A stretch of DNA of 64,000 nt from Sphingobacterium sp. LZ7M1 (lineage in GTDB: Bacteria > Bacteroidota > Bacteroidia > Sphingobacteriales > Sphingobacteriaceae), in NCBI RefSeq assembly GCF_024296865.1, contig NZ_CP101134.1:2170001-2234000 (forward strand), given 5' to 3'. The notes beneath the pieces are model-generated. The model ran no database searches and was not told the origin of the DNA. It worked only from the letters and a program-made list of their open reading frames with translations. This document shows, piece after piece, positions 17,149-25,019 of the stretch (position 1 is the first letter of the stretch; the number at the start of each line of letters is the position of its first letter). A program made the position numbers and the translations under genes.

Positions 17149-17655
17149 ATGAAAAAACTATTTATACCAATCATCTTGAATGCACTGCTACTTGCTTCCT
17201 GTAGCAATAATGCCGGTTCGAAGCAAGATGGGAATGCTATCAATGACAGCATAATCGAAAAGTCTGAAGCAAACAGGGAACTTGTTCCATTTGTATTAGG
17301 CGAAAATTATTTTGTAAAAAACACCGTCTCAGAGGATAAAAATGGAGCCCACAAAATTGAAACTCAAGAAGCTTTTGATGAATTCTTTTCGCCAGCAGCA
17401 ACTATGGGTGATTCTGGAATGCCCAGTAATATCGATTTTGATAAGCAGTTTGTTATTGCGATCATTTCAACGAGCTCGGATTTAAAACCTAGCATTGATT
17501 CCATTTCTTTGAATAAAGAAGGAGCAGAGTTATTGCTGAAATATAAAGAGTCTTTCGGCGAAAAACAGAGTTTTACCATGCGTCCTATGGCCATATTAAT
17601 CGTTGACAAGAAATTTGATGGCGTATTGAAGCCTGAGGTAATGAGTACGTTATAA
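17149..17655 (+). CDS. Small lipoprotein, possibly PrcB-like
   Basis: 168 residues. The lipoprotein signal is MKKLFIPIILNALLLASC (Cys18). The mature part has a predicted alpha/beta pattern ending in strands Q-F-V-I-A-I-I-S and R-P-M-A-I-L-I-V-D-K-K-F-D-G-V, which faintly recalls the C-terminal domain of PrcB-type protease-associated proteins; this is only a resemblance. It is monocistronic, bounded by a 268-nt gene-free AT-rich stretch on the left and a strong terminator on the right. Confidence 0.7.
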   Translation: MKKLFIPIILNALLLASCSNNAGSKQDGNAINDSIIEKSEANRELVPFVLGENYFVKNTVSEDKNGAHKIETQEAFDEFFSPAATMGDSGMPSNIDFDKQFVIAIISTSSDLKPSIDSISLNKEGAELLLKYKESFGEKQSFTMRPMAILIVDKKFDGVLKPEVMSTL

Positions 17656-17710
17656 GACCTAAACATATTCAACCATAGCTGAATACCTATTTAAAAGCTT
17701 TCTATAAATA

Positions 17711-17757
17711 AAAAAGAGGCTCCTTTGAAAATACTTTTCAAGGAGCCTCTTTTTTTT
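17711..17757 (+). terminator. Strong rho-independent terminator
   Basis: AAAGAGGCTCCTTTGAAAA pairs nearly perfectly with TTTTCAAGGAGCCTCTTT across a 3-nt loop, then T-run. Confidence 0.9.
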
Positions 17758-17833
17758 GATATTTTCTTGGAAATATGAAAAGAATATTCTCTATATTTAT
17801 GATATCAAAATAATATCATAATAAATCATAATT

Positions 17834-18703
17834 ATGGAAAAGATCATTAAACCAACATCAGGCTATTTAGCATTAGGGATATTGTTTTTAAGCCTTCTAG
17901 GAATTATTTTCTCATTTATTCAGATAGGCTCACATGGGCAGATTGGATATGTACCAGTCTTGGTGATCCTGTTCATTGTTTTTATAGTAATCGTGAAAGG
18001 GTTGATCATTGTCAATCCAAACCATTCCCGTGTTTTGAATCTATTTGGTAAATATGTTGGCACCATCAAGGCAAATGGTCTGTTTTTTATCAATCCATTC
18101 TATACGGCGCAGAAAATTAGCCTTAGATCAGAAAACTTACAGGGCCAGACCTTGAAGGTGAACGATAAATTGGGTAATCCAATTGAGATTGCGGCAGTAA
18201 TCGTTTGGAAAATTGGTGATACCTACAAGGCGGCTTATGAGGTACAGAGCTATATGGACTACGTGAGGGTTCAGAGCGAAGCTGCTGTACGACATCTTGC
18301 CGTAAGTTTTGCCTATGATAGTTTTGAGGATGAGAATGCTGACCTAACCTTGAGAGATGGGGGTGAAGATGTCAATAAAATCTTGGAATCCGAGCTGTCA
18401 GCACGTCTATCCAAAGCTGGGGTAGTGGTAGAAGAGGCTAGGATTACGCATCTGGCCTATGCACCAGAAATTGCAGGGGCAATGTTGCAGCGTCAACAGG
18501 CTTCAGCAATTGTAGCTGCCAGAGCAAAAATCGTTGAAGGTGCTGTCGGTATGGTTGAAATGGCACTCCAAAAGCTATCGGACAAGAATATTGTGGAATT
18601 GGACGATGAGCGAAAAGCTGCGATGGTCAGTAATTTGATGGTGGTTCTCTGTGGAGAGAAGGCCGCACAACCTATTGTAAATGCAGGAACCCTTTATAAT
18701 TAA
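17834..18703 (+). CDS. SPFH/Band 7 (stomatin-like) membrane protein
   Basis: 289 residues. Two transmembrane helices (about 11-32 and 40-60) precede an SPFH domain beginning V-N-P-N-H-S-R-V-L-N-L-F-G-K-Y-V-G-T. The middle has the R-x-x-A-A-V-R-H-L-A region and the end a long helical A-R-A-K-I-V-E-G-A-V-G-M-V stretch typical of band-7 scaffolds. These proteins form membrane microdomain assemblies and often modulate proteases. It is followed 38 nt later by a ribbon-helix-helix protein gene, an association frequently seen for this SPFH subgroup. An upstream TTG-N22-TATATTTA (17767-17799) is a plausible promoter. Confidence 0.9.
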   Translation: MEKIIKPTSGYLALGILFLSLLGIIFSFIQIGSHGQIGYVPVLVILFIVFIVIVKGLIIVNPNHSRVLNLFGKYVGTIKANGLFFINPFYTAQKISLRSENLQGQTLKVNDKLGNPIEIAAVIVWKIGDTYKAAYEVQSYMDYVRVQSEAAVRHLAVSFAYDSFEDENADLTLRDGGEDVNKILESELSARLSKAGVVVEEARITHLAYAPEIAGAMLQRQQASAIVAARAKIVEGAVGMVEMALQKLSDKNIVELDDERKAAMVSNLMVVLCGEKAAQPIVNAGTLYN

Positions 18704-18741
18704 TTTAAGAAGGAGTAATTCCGGATAGTTAAGAAAGATTT

Positions 18742-18930
18742 ATGAAAAAGAGTTTTGTGATCAGGGTAGATGAAGAAACCTTTAAGCTATTGGAAGCCTG
18801 GGCTCAGGATGAATTTAGGAGCGTTAATGGACAGATAGAATTTCTGATCCATCAAGGTTTGCAGAAATCTGGCCGAATGAAAAAAACAAAAGCAAAAAAC
18901 ACAAATGGATCAGTTGATGAAAGCAACTGA
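18742..18930 (+). CDS. Arc/ribbon-helix-helix-like small protein
   Basis: 62 residues. The first 45 fit an Arc-type RHH fold: strand K-K-S-F-V-I-R-V-D, helix E-E-T-F-K-L-L-E-A-W-A-Q-D-E, turn R-S-V-N, helix G-Q-I-E-F-L-I-H-Q-G-L. A short basic tail follows. It is probably cotranscribed with the SPFH gene; whether it binds DNA or acts as an accessory factor is not evident from the sequence. Confidence 0.8.
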   Translation: MKKSFVIRVDEETFKLLEAWAQDEFRSVNGQIEFLIHQGLQKSGRMKKTKAKNTNGSVDESN

Positions 18931-18937
18931 TCCATTT
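18903..18937. terminator. Bidirectional terminator between RHH gene and LapA-like gene
   Basis: AAATGGATCAGTTG (18903-18916) pairs with CAACTGATCCATTT (18924-18937). The stem overlaps the last codons of the RHH gene; the T-rich side is better on the minus strand. Confidence 0.65.
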
Positions 18938-18946
18938 CACATATTT

Positions 18947-19246
18947 TTAGTCCCTCCGGATATATTCTCTGTCATCATCCGACATTTCATCATCATTCCC
19001 TAAAAACAATTGATCTTCGGTAGGATTCACCGTATTGGTAATCCCATATTCCTTTGGGTGCTTGTTCTTTCTTCTAAATAGAATAGCACCGACAATGACC
19101 CCTAGAAGAAAAAATATCCCTAGAATAATCAATTTCGAAGTGCGGATGTCCCCAAATAGCCAAAATGAAGCTTCCTCTTTATTGTTGAAAAGGACAATGG
19201 CTAATAAGGCCAATAATACGGCGATTACAATGGTCTTTGGTTTCAT
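18947..19246 (-). CDS. LapA-domain (DUF1049-like) membrane protein
   Basis: About 99 residues from the ATG at 19246 (MKPKTIVIAVLLALLAIVLF); the frame extends 7 codons further upstream but the signal-like helix begins here. Two transmembrane helices flank a short F-W-L-F-G-D-I-R-T-S segment; helix 2, L-I-I-L-G-I-F-F-L-L-G-V-I-V-G, is the LapA-domain pattern. A charged tail with N-P-T-E-D-Q-L and an acidic D-D-E-M-S-D-D-D end follows. In Gammaproteobacteria LapA takes part in LPS assembly; the role in Bacteroidota is unknown. Confidence 0.72.
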   Translation of the reverse strand: MKPKTIVIAVLLALLAIVLFNNKEEASFWLFGDIRTSKLIILGIFFLLGVIVGAILFRRKNKHPKEYGITNTVNPTEDQLFLGNDDEMSDDDREYIRRD

Positions 19247-19557
19247 ATCGATAATATTAAAGGACAAAACTATAAAAATAAGCTAGGATTTCAATTTTTA
19301 GTAACAATATGCTTGCTCTAAATCTTCAAGTGATAGACTTTATTAAAATTTATCGTAATTTTATTTAGTTTCCTAATATTAAAAGTTTGAGATAGTTTTT
19401 ACTGGCAGTTAGGTTCTAAGCTGCAATTTTTTAGCCATTTTGGTTTTTATAAATTCTGTTAATGAACTTTTTGGCACGTTTTAGGTTAATACAGTAGAAT
19501 AATCTTGAGTATATTGACGTTAAATTATTATAAACTAAATACTAAACAAAGGGAATA

Positions 19558-20544
19558 TTGATAAAGGATTTTATTGGGAATACACCGTTAAGAAGGGAGG
19601 ATTTTTTATCCAAGAAATATGGAACAAACATCTTAATCAAGGAGGAGTTCTATAATCCTGGAAAATCATCTAAAGATAGGGCCGCATGGTTTATGGTTGA
19701 AGATGCCATTAAGCGCAATAAAATTGTTGAGGGAGGCACATTTGTCGAAGCAAGTAGTGGTAATACCGGTATTAGCATCGCTCTGATCGCAAAAGAGCTT
19801 GGCTATAGGTCGAAGATATTTGTTTCTGCCAGTTGTTCTGATGAAAAGATTAAATTATTGGAGAGCTATGGTGCAGAAATTGAACGATGCGATAATTCCA
19901 ATGGTTTGCATGTTTTCAATTCCACTCAATATCTTGCACAGGCTTTTTGTTCCAACAATCCCAATACCTATTTTACGAACCAATACTATAACTCAAACAA
20001 CATCAAAGCACATTATATTACAACAGGACCGGAGATTTGGCTGCAGACAAATACTGCAGTCACCCATGTTTTGGTAGGTGTTGGTACAGGTGGTTCCATT
20101 TCAGGAATTGGAAGGTATTTAAAGGAGCGTAATCCCGCGATCAAGATCTGGGGGGTTGAACCAAAGAATTCCGTCTATCATCTGTTTATGGACAATAAAC
20201 CAATCCCTGAGGAAGAAGTCCGTTTTGATGCCATAGAAGGTATTGGCCGGACATTTATTCCAGGAGCATTTGACAAACAAGTAGTCGATCATATCTTTCA
20301 AATCGGAAAAGATAAATCAGAAGCCATCGCCCATCAATATCTGGAGGAATGTGGTGATTTATTGGGGTTTTCAAGTGCAGCGGTCTTGGCCACTTTGGAT
20401 GAGAACATTGAAAGAATGAATTTAAAAGAAACGGATCAAGTGGTCTTGTTTTTTCCAGACCATGGTACTCGCTATATTAACAAGTTATATCAGGATTTTT
20501 ATCCTCAACCTAAGGTAAAGGAAAACTATAATGCATCAATATAA
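19558..20544 (+). CDS. Cysteine-synthase-family PLP enzyme (fold type II beta-substituting enzyme)
   Basis: 328 residues. The domain starts right at the N-terminus (I-G-N-T-P-L at 6-11). The PLP lysine is Lys39 in N-P-G-K-S-S-K-D-R; the substrate loop is S-S-G-N-T-G and the phosphate loop G-V-G-T-G-G-S-I-S-G-I-G. No ATG precedes the IGNTPL motif, so the start is taken as TTG at 19558 with AAAGGGA just upstream. Motifs resemble CysK/CysM and SbnA-type enzymes, which swap the beta substituent of serine derivatives; the nucleophile is unknown. The next gene starts inside its last codons (14-nt overlap), and panD follows. Confidence 0.88.
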   Translation: MIKDFIGNTPLRREDFLSKKYGTNILIKEEFYNPGKSSKDRAAWFMVEDAIKRNKIVEGGTFVEASSGNTGISIALIAKELGYRSKIFVSASCSDEKIKLLESYGAEIERCDNSNGLHVFNSTQYLAQAFCSNNPNTYFTNQYYNSNNIKAHYITTGPEIWLQTNTAVTHVLVGVGTGGSISGIGRYLKERNPAIKIWGVEPKNSVYHLFMDNKPIPEEEVRFDAIEGIGRTFIPGAFDKQVVDHIFQIGKDKSEAIAHQYLEECGDLLGFSSAAVLATLDENIERMNLKETDQVVLFFPDHGTRYINKLYQDFYPQPKVKENYNASI

Positions 20545-21577
20545 TGATATCGCAATTCCAATAGCTTGGCCCGACCAAACGGCGAGGGGTGATGAGTTAT
20601 GGATGGCCATATTAAAGAAATTAGGGATAGTAAAGAACCTTAATTTCAAGGTAGGGCATGCAGCAATAGTTTTAATTGAAAGAAAGTCTGGAGATCTCAG
20701 GTATTTTGACTTTGGACGTTATATCGTTCCTCGAGGATTTGGAAGAGCGCGATCCAGTGAGTTTGATCCAAGGTTGGAGTTGCACAGTAAAGCTACCTTT
20801 TCGGAAGACAATCAATTGATGAATTTTGAAGAGATCCTCATCGAATTGTCCAAAAAAGAATCTGCTACCCATGGGGCAGGCCGGTTGTTATGTTCAATCG
20901 CCGAAAATGTTTCCTTTCGGAAAGGAGTAGAATATGCCGAATCCCTGGTAGATAAGGGACCTATTTTGTACGGAGCCATCGCTCCGAATAATAACAGTTG
21001 TTCACGGTATGTAGCCCAGATCTTGGTCAATGCGATGGAAAAGAATGATCCGCGCTGTAATAAAATCTTTTTTCCGGAATGCCTGAAGGCAAGTCCTACC
21101 AGCAATGTTGTCAATGCTGTTGATGATAATGAGATCTATTGTTTCCACAATGGCGTTTTGGAAAAGAAAAGGATGGGACGTTGGGAGTCATTAAAATTCC
21201 AGGTCGATCTCTTGAAACCTAATTTCTTGAAATCAAGGTCGCATGAAGTTCCTGATGATCTTTTATTGGGTTTTATCGAAGAACCTAAAAGGCCAAAGGA
21301 CCTTCCGAACAAGGCAGAGTGGCTTGGTGGATTGGGTGAAGGTTGTTGGTATTCCATTTCAGCAAATCTAGATGAAGCTGAAATAAGTAAGTTCAACCAT
21401 AAAGGAGAGGTTGAATACTCCGTAATCGGAACTACAGATGCTGCATACAGTGATTTACATGATTTTAAGTTTAGTTATCATGTTCACCATAAAAAGCATC
21501 TCGTTAAACAGAATGATAAGGAAATGGTGTTTAAGACACTAGATATTAATAATTTAAATTTAAAACAATCTATCTAA
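20531..21577 (+). CDS. Permuted papain-like (NlpC/P60, YiiX-like) protein, possibly DUF6695 family
   Basis: 348 residues, no signal peptide. The N-terminal half has His43 in K-V-G-H-A-A-I-V-L-I, followed by Y-F-D-F-G-R-Y, and about 110 residues later Cys157 in N-N-N-S-C-S-R-Y-V-A. A strand-borne His placed before a helix-borne Cys is the signature of circularly permuted papain-like enzymes (YiiX, LRAT), which act as hydrolases or acyl/amide transferases. The C-terminal half (about 230-348; G-E-G-C-W-Y-S-I and Y-S-D-L-H-D-F-K-F-S-Y) looks like a separate beta-rich domain. It overlaps the PLP-enzyme gene by 14 nt and precedes panD by 16 nt, so the three are one unit. DUF6695 is a remembered label I could not test. 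Confidence 0.65.
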   Translation: MHQYNDIAIPIAWPDQTARGDELWMAILKKLGIVKNLNFKVGHAAIVLIERKSGDLRYFDFGRYIVPRGFGRARSSEFDPRLELHSKATFSEDNQLMNFEEILIELSKKESATHGAGRLLCSIAENVSFRKGVEYAESLVDKGPILYGAIAPNNNSCSRYVAQILVNAMEKNDPRCNKIFFPECLKASPTSNVVNAVDDNEIYCFHNGVLEKKRMGRWESLKFQVDLLKPNFLKSRSHEVPDDLLLGFIEEPKRPKDLPNKAEWLGGLGEGCWYSISANLDEAEISKFNHKGEVEYSVIGTTDAAYSDLHDFKFSYHVHHKKHLVKQNDKEMVFKTLDINNLNLKQSI

Positions 21578-21593
21578 AAAAGTATAATAAGAA

Positions 21594-21962
21594 ATGGAAT
21601 TAAAAATTTTAAAAGCAAAAATTCATACCGTAAAAGTAACAGAGGCAAATGTGAGCTATAATGGTTCTATCACCATTGATGCAGATTTATTGGATGCTGC
21701 TGGTATTGTAAAATATGAGCAGGTATATATCAATAATGCTGTAAATGGTAGTCGTATCATGACTTATGTCCTTCCTGGCAAGAGAGGAAGTGGCGAAGTA
21801 TGTATGAATGGTGGTGCAGCATTACATGCTAAAGTAGGCGACACTGTACACATTCTTTCTTTTGTGAACTTAAGTCCTGAAGAGGCAGAAACCTATCAAC
21901 CGACTTTGGTCTTTACGGAAGGTAATAATGAAATTAAATCTGTAGAGAAATATAACTACTAA
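21594..21962 (+). CDS. panD: Aspartate 1-decarboxylase
   Basis: 122 residues, the standard length. The self-processing site is Y-N-G-S-I-T-I-D with Gly24-Ser25, where cleavage makes the pyruvoyl cofactor. All other active-site residues sit at the E. coli positions: Lys9, His11, Tyr22, Arg54, Thr57, Tyr58, and the K-R-G-S-G and N-G-A/G-A-A-region loop. The enzyme makes beta-alanine from aspartate for pantothenate. It is normally next to panC or alone; here it is the third gene after a PLP enzyme and a papain-like protein, which hints that beta-alanine or a related amine is the shared chemistry. The C-terminus is longer and more polar than in E. coli. Confidence 0.93.
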   Translation: MELKILKAKIHTVKVTEANVSYNGSITIDADLLDAAGIVKYEQVYINNAVNGSRIMTYVLPGKRGSGEVCMNGGAALHAKVGDTVHILSFVNLSPEEAETYQPTLVFTEGNNEIKSVEKYNY

Positions 21963-22276
21963 GATTTAACCATACAATTTATTAGGCTGTCTACATTTTG
22001 TAGATGGCCTTTTTTATTGGTTATTGCTGATATTCGTGATATTTGTATGGCGAGAGGCTGGCGCTTTTCATACATTGTCAATTTTTGTCATTCTATGATT
22101 TAGCTAATATAATGCTCGCCTTAAATATTGTTTTTTTATATAATTATTGCATCCTGATGCTTGCAGGATGAAACTTTAAGCATTAAGTTTAAAAAATCAC
22201 TGAAATCAGTGAAGGATATGTGTTTTTAAGTTGATAATTTCGAAGACTTAAAATTTGGATTGCTAATACTATTAAT
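21963..22276. other. Gene-free region between panD and the envelope operon
   Basis: It contains the panD terminator (21984-22016) and a hairpin CATCCTG/CAGGATG (22150-22156 with 22164-22170) without a T-run. Nothing else is recognised. Confidence 0.6.
21984..22016 (+). terminator. Terminator of the PLP-panD operon
   Basis: AGGCTGTCTACA pairs with TGTAGATGGCCT (two G-T pairs), followed by 6 T. Confidence 0.8.
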
Positions 22277-22960
22277 ATGTTGAAAATGATCAGGAAAATC
22301 GGGTTACTTGTTATTAGTTCTATTTTTTGTTTATTGCTGAGTTCTTGTTTTGATGTTGTGGAAGAGATCAACATGAAAAGTAATGGCAGTGGATCTATCG
22401 TAGGGACACTGAACATGAGCAAGAGCCGTACAAAGGTATCATCCCTAATGAAGTTGGATAAGATAGATGGGTTCAAGATCCCAAATCAGGCTGAGATCAG
22501 AAAAGAAGTGGCTACCATCGTTCAGTTATTAAAGAATACCAAAGGGATCAGTAACGTAGATTATAAGCTTGATTTTAATAATTATATAGCGAGTGTGTCC
22601 TGTGATTTCCAAAATGTGCAGGCCTTAAATTCCTATACAGAAACACTCTCTAAACATTTCAAGACCAAATTAAACACTTACTCGAGCTATAGTTTTAATC
22701 CAAGTAATAAAACCTTTGTGCGTAACTATAAGTATAGTACCGAGGCAAAAAAAGAGTTTGACAAACTAAAGCCTGAAAATCAAAAATCATTCGATCAGGC
22801 ATTTTACACCAGTATTTATCGTTTTCAAAATCCTGTCATCAAACAGGACAATACGAGCGGTAAGGTTTCAGGCAACAAGCAAGCTGTGATGGTCAAGGTT
22901 TCCGTTCCTAGCTTAATTAATGGTAAAGCCAACCTATCTAACAATATTGTCCTTAAATAA
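22277..22960 (+). CDS. Uncharacterised lipoprotein
   Basis: 227 residues. The lipoprotein signal M-I-R-K-I-G-L-L-V-I-S-S-I-F-C-L-L-L is followed by S-S-C. The segment just after, E-E-I-N-M-K-S-N-G-S-G-S-I-V-G-T-L-N-M-S, is a beta hairpin typical of lipoproteins described as having an N-terminal M-K-x-D-G-S-G motif. The mature protein alternates helices and strands and ends in a serine-, lysine- and asparagine-rich strand region. No function is recognised. It is the first gene of a three-gene operon with the two large envelope proteins that follow; spacing to the next start is 25 nt. Confidence 0.75.
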   Translation: MLKMIRKIGLLVISSIFCLLLSSCFDVVEEINMKSNGSGSIVGTLNMSKSRTKVSSLMKLDKIDGFKIPNQAEIRKEVATIVQLLKNTKGISNVDYKLDFNNYIASVSCDFQNVQALNSYTETLSKHFKTKLNTYSSYSFNPSNKTFVRNYKYSTEAKKEFDKLKPENQKSFDQAFYTSIYRFQNPVIKQDNTSGKVSGNKQAVMVKVSVPSLINGKANLSNNIVLK

Positions 22961-22985
22961 TTTAAGAATATCTAATAAAACATAT

Positions 22986-25016
22986 ATGAATAACTTGAAA
23001 CTTGCCATCGCCTTATTGGCAGTAAGTCTGGGAGGGAATGTATATTCGCAAGATCTCTTGTCAAAGGTTCCTGCTGAATCTAAAGTGGTGGTCGCATTGA
23101 ATGGAAAAGGATTTTTCAAACATGCGAGTGCCCAACAATTGAACGAAATCTTGAAAAGAGCTGGTCTGTTTAAAAAAATTGCAGAAGACAACAGTAAATT
23201 TCAATCTGAAAATATCGAAGAGTTAGGAATCGATATCAATGCAAAATCTTATTTGTATACCAATGTCAATGATAGCATGCAGTTCTTCGGAGCTATGATG
23301 CCATTAAAAAATAAGGCTCAATTTGAATCGATCTTTCCTGAAGAGTATACTATCGATGTACAGGGTGACCTAAATACCATCTATAGTGAAGATAGGACAC
23401 TCCGTATCAGTTGGAATCAAAATACCATTTTTCTTTTAGCTGGTGTGCCCATGGACAACTATTTCAGCCGTGAGGACATCAAACAGAAATTTGGCCTTTT
23501 GGAATTGCCCGAGTATGATTACGCGGCGGAAGACTATGACTATGATTATGATGGAGTGGATTCAGTAGCAGTGGCAGCTGATAGCACCTTGGATTGGGAA
23601 GCTTGGGCAGAAGCTGCGGACACTGTGTATCAAATTGAGGAAGAAGCTCCAGTAGAAAGAGATACATCAGATCTGTATAGTTTGCCATTGCCTCCCGAAA
23701 AAGTGGCTCAACCTGGGGAAGAAGGTTATATCGCTCCACCGATGGTACCGGATGAGTTTACTTACGTGGATTCCGTTTTAGAAAAGGATGAATATCAAGA
23801 CGATTATTATCTAAAATACAGCGAGACATCGAATCATAATGACTCCATTAAGAATATTTTTGCCAACCAAGAAGTCAATAACCTAATGGATCGAATTATT
23901 GCCGGAAATATTAAAAGCTATAAATCGAAAAAGATGACTTCTATGAAAGATAATGAACTGCTTAGAATTGAAATAGGTTCATTAGACAGCTTAATGCATT
24001 TTTATTACCCTAGAAACCTTCTTTATGGTTATATGAGCGGACAGCCAGCTTTTGACTATGGATACGAAAGCATCAACAGTACTGTTGTTGTTGACGGAAA
24101 TAGGATGAAGATCCTTGGTGATGTCAGCTTTGATAAGGAGATGACAAGGTACTATAAGGAAATGTACAATAAAAAAATCAATCCTAAGTTTGTAAACTAC
24201 TTAAATGACGATGCTTTAGGATTCCTTTCGATCAACCTTAATACCGAAGCTTACTTGAAGCACATGCCTAGGATCGTACAGCGCGTTTATGGTGGTATGG
24301 ATGGTAAAGTTGAGAAGATCATTGATCTGTTTACCACAAGTATGGAGATTATTGTTGATGAAAAAGCAGTTGCCAAAGTATTTAAAGGAGATAACCTGTT
24401 TATCTTGAATGGAATTACCCAAAAAGAAGTGAAATATATTGACTATGAATATGATGATGATTACAATTATCAAGAGATAGAAAAAACCAAAATGGAGAAA
24501 ATCCCGAACTACCTGTGGATGTTCTCTTCCGATGATACTCGCATATTTGAAAAAATCTTTGCTATTTTAGAGATTGAGAACAATATGGTAAACCATGATG
24601 GAATCTATGAGATTGTTGGCGGAAAGGTTGATGAATTTGCTCCATACATCCTGATCCAGCAAGGGATTGTTTTCTTGGGCAATGATTTAGAGCAGATGAA
24701 ACAGATCAAGGATAAAACCTTTAAAGGAAACCCAGGAAGATTTGCTGCAATCGCCAAGAAAAATAAATTCTCCATGTTGTTCAACACTAAAAAGGTTCCA
24801 AGTATGGTCGATGATCTAGATCTTCCGGTACATCGTTCGATGGAGAGTGAATTGAAAGGTCTGTCCGAATATGGTGATATCTATATGATCAGCAATGGAT
24901 TGAAAGGCAAGAATTTTACATGGGAAGCCGGTGTGGATTTTCCTAAGACCGGAAAAAATGCTTTAGATTTCTTGCTCAATTCTATGGACCGTGTCAGTAA
25001 ATCGTTAAATGATTAA
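22986..25016 (+). CDS. Large secreted protein with acidic low-complexity regions
   Basis: 676 residues from the ATG at 22986; the frame is open further upstream inside the previous gene, but the signal peptide MNNLKLAIALLAVSLGGNVY fixes this start. Between about residues 175 and 280 there is a low-complexity acidic and aromatic stretch (E-D-Y-D-Y-D-Y-D-G) and proline/glutamate-rich sequence; a second acidic tyrosine patch (D-Y-E-Y-D-D-D-Y-N-Y) lies near 490. The globular parts resemble the neighbouring protein at 25020, so the two are probably paralogues. It is exported, by signal peptidase I. DUF4836-like proteins come to mind but I cannot confirm it. Confidence 0.75.
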   Translation: MNNLKLAIALLAVSLGGNVYSQDLLSKVPAESKVVVALNGKGFFKHASAQQLNEILKRAGLFKKIAEDNSKFQSENIEELGIDINAKSYLYTNVNDSMQFFGAMMPLKNKAQFESIFPEEYTIDVQGDLNTIYSEDRTLRISWNQNTIFLLAGVPMDNYFSREDIKQKFGLLELPEYDYAAEDYDYDYDGVDSVAVAADSTLDWEAWAEAADTVYQIEEEAPVERDTSDLYSLPLPPEKVAQPGEEGYIAPPMVPDEFTYVDSVLEKDEYQDDYYLKYSETSNHNDSIKNIFANQEVNNLMDRIIAGNIKSYKSKKMTSMKDNELLRIEIGSLDSLMHFYYPRNLLYGYMSGQPAFDYGYESINSTVVVDGNRMKILGDVSFDKEMTRYYKEMYNKKINPKFVNYLNDDALGFLSINLNTEAYLKHMPRIVQRVYGGMDGKVEKIIDLFTTSMEIIVDEKAVAKVFKGDNLFILNGITQKEVKYIDYEYDDDYNYQEIEKTKMEKIPNYLWMFSSDDTRIFEKIFAILEIENNMVNHDGIYEIVGGKVDEFAPYILIQQGIVFLGNDLEQMKQIKDKTFKGNPGRFAAIAKKNKFSMLFNTKKVPSMVDDLDLPVHRSMESELKGLSEYGDIYMISNGLKGKNFTWEAGVDFPKTGKNALDFLLNSMDRVSKSLND

Positions 25017-25019
25017 CCT

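Noticed and set aside
22150..22170. Riboswitch in the gap before the envelope operon
   Set aside because: A single 7-bp hairpin without a conserved core I recognise; not enough to call a riboswitch.
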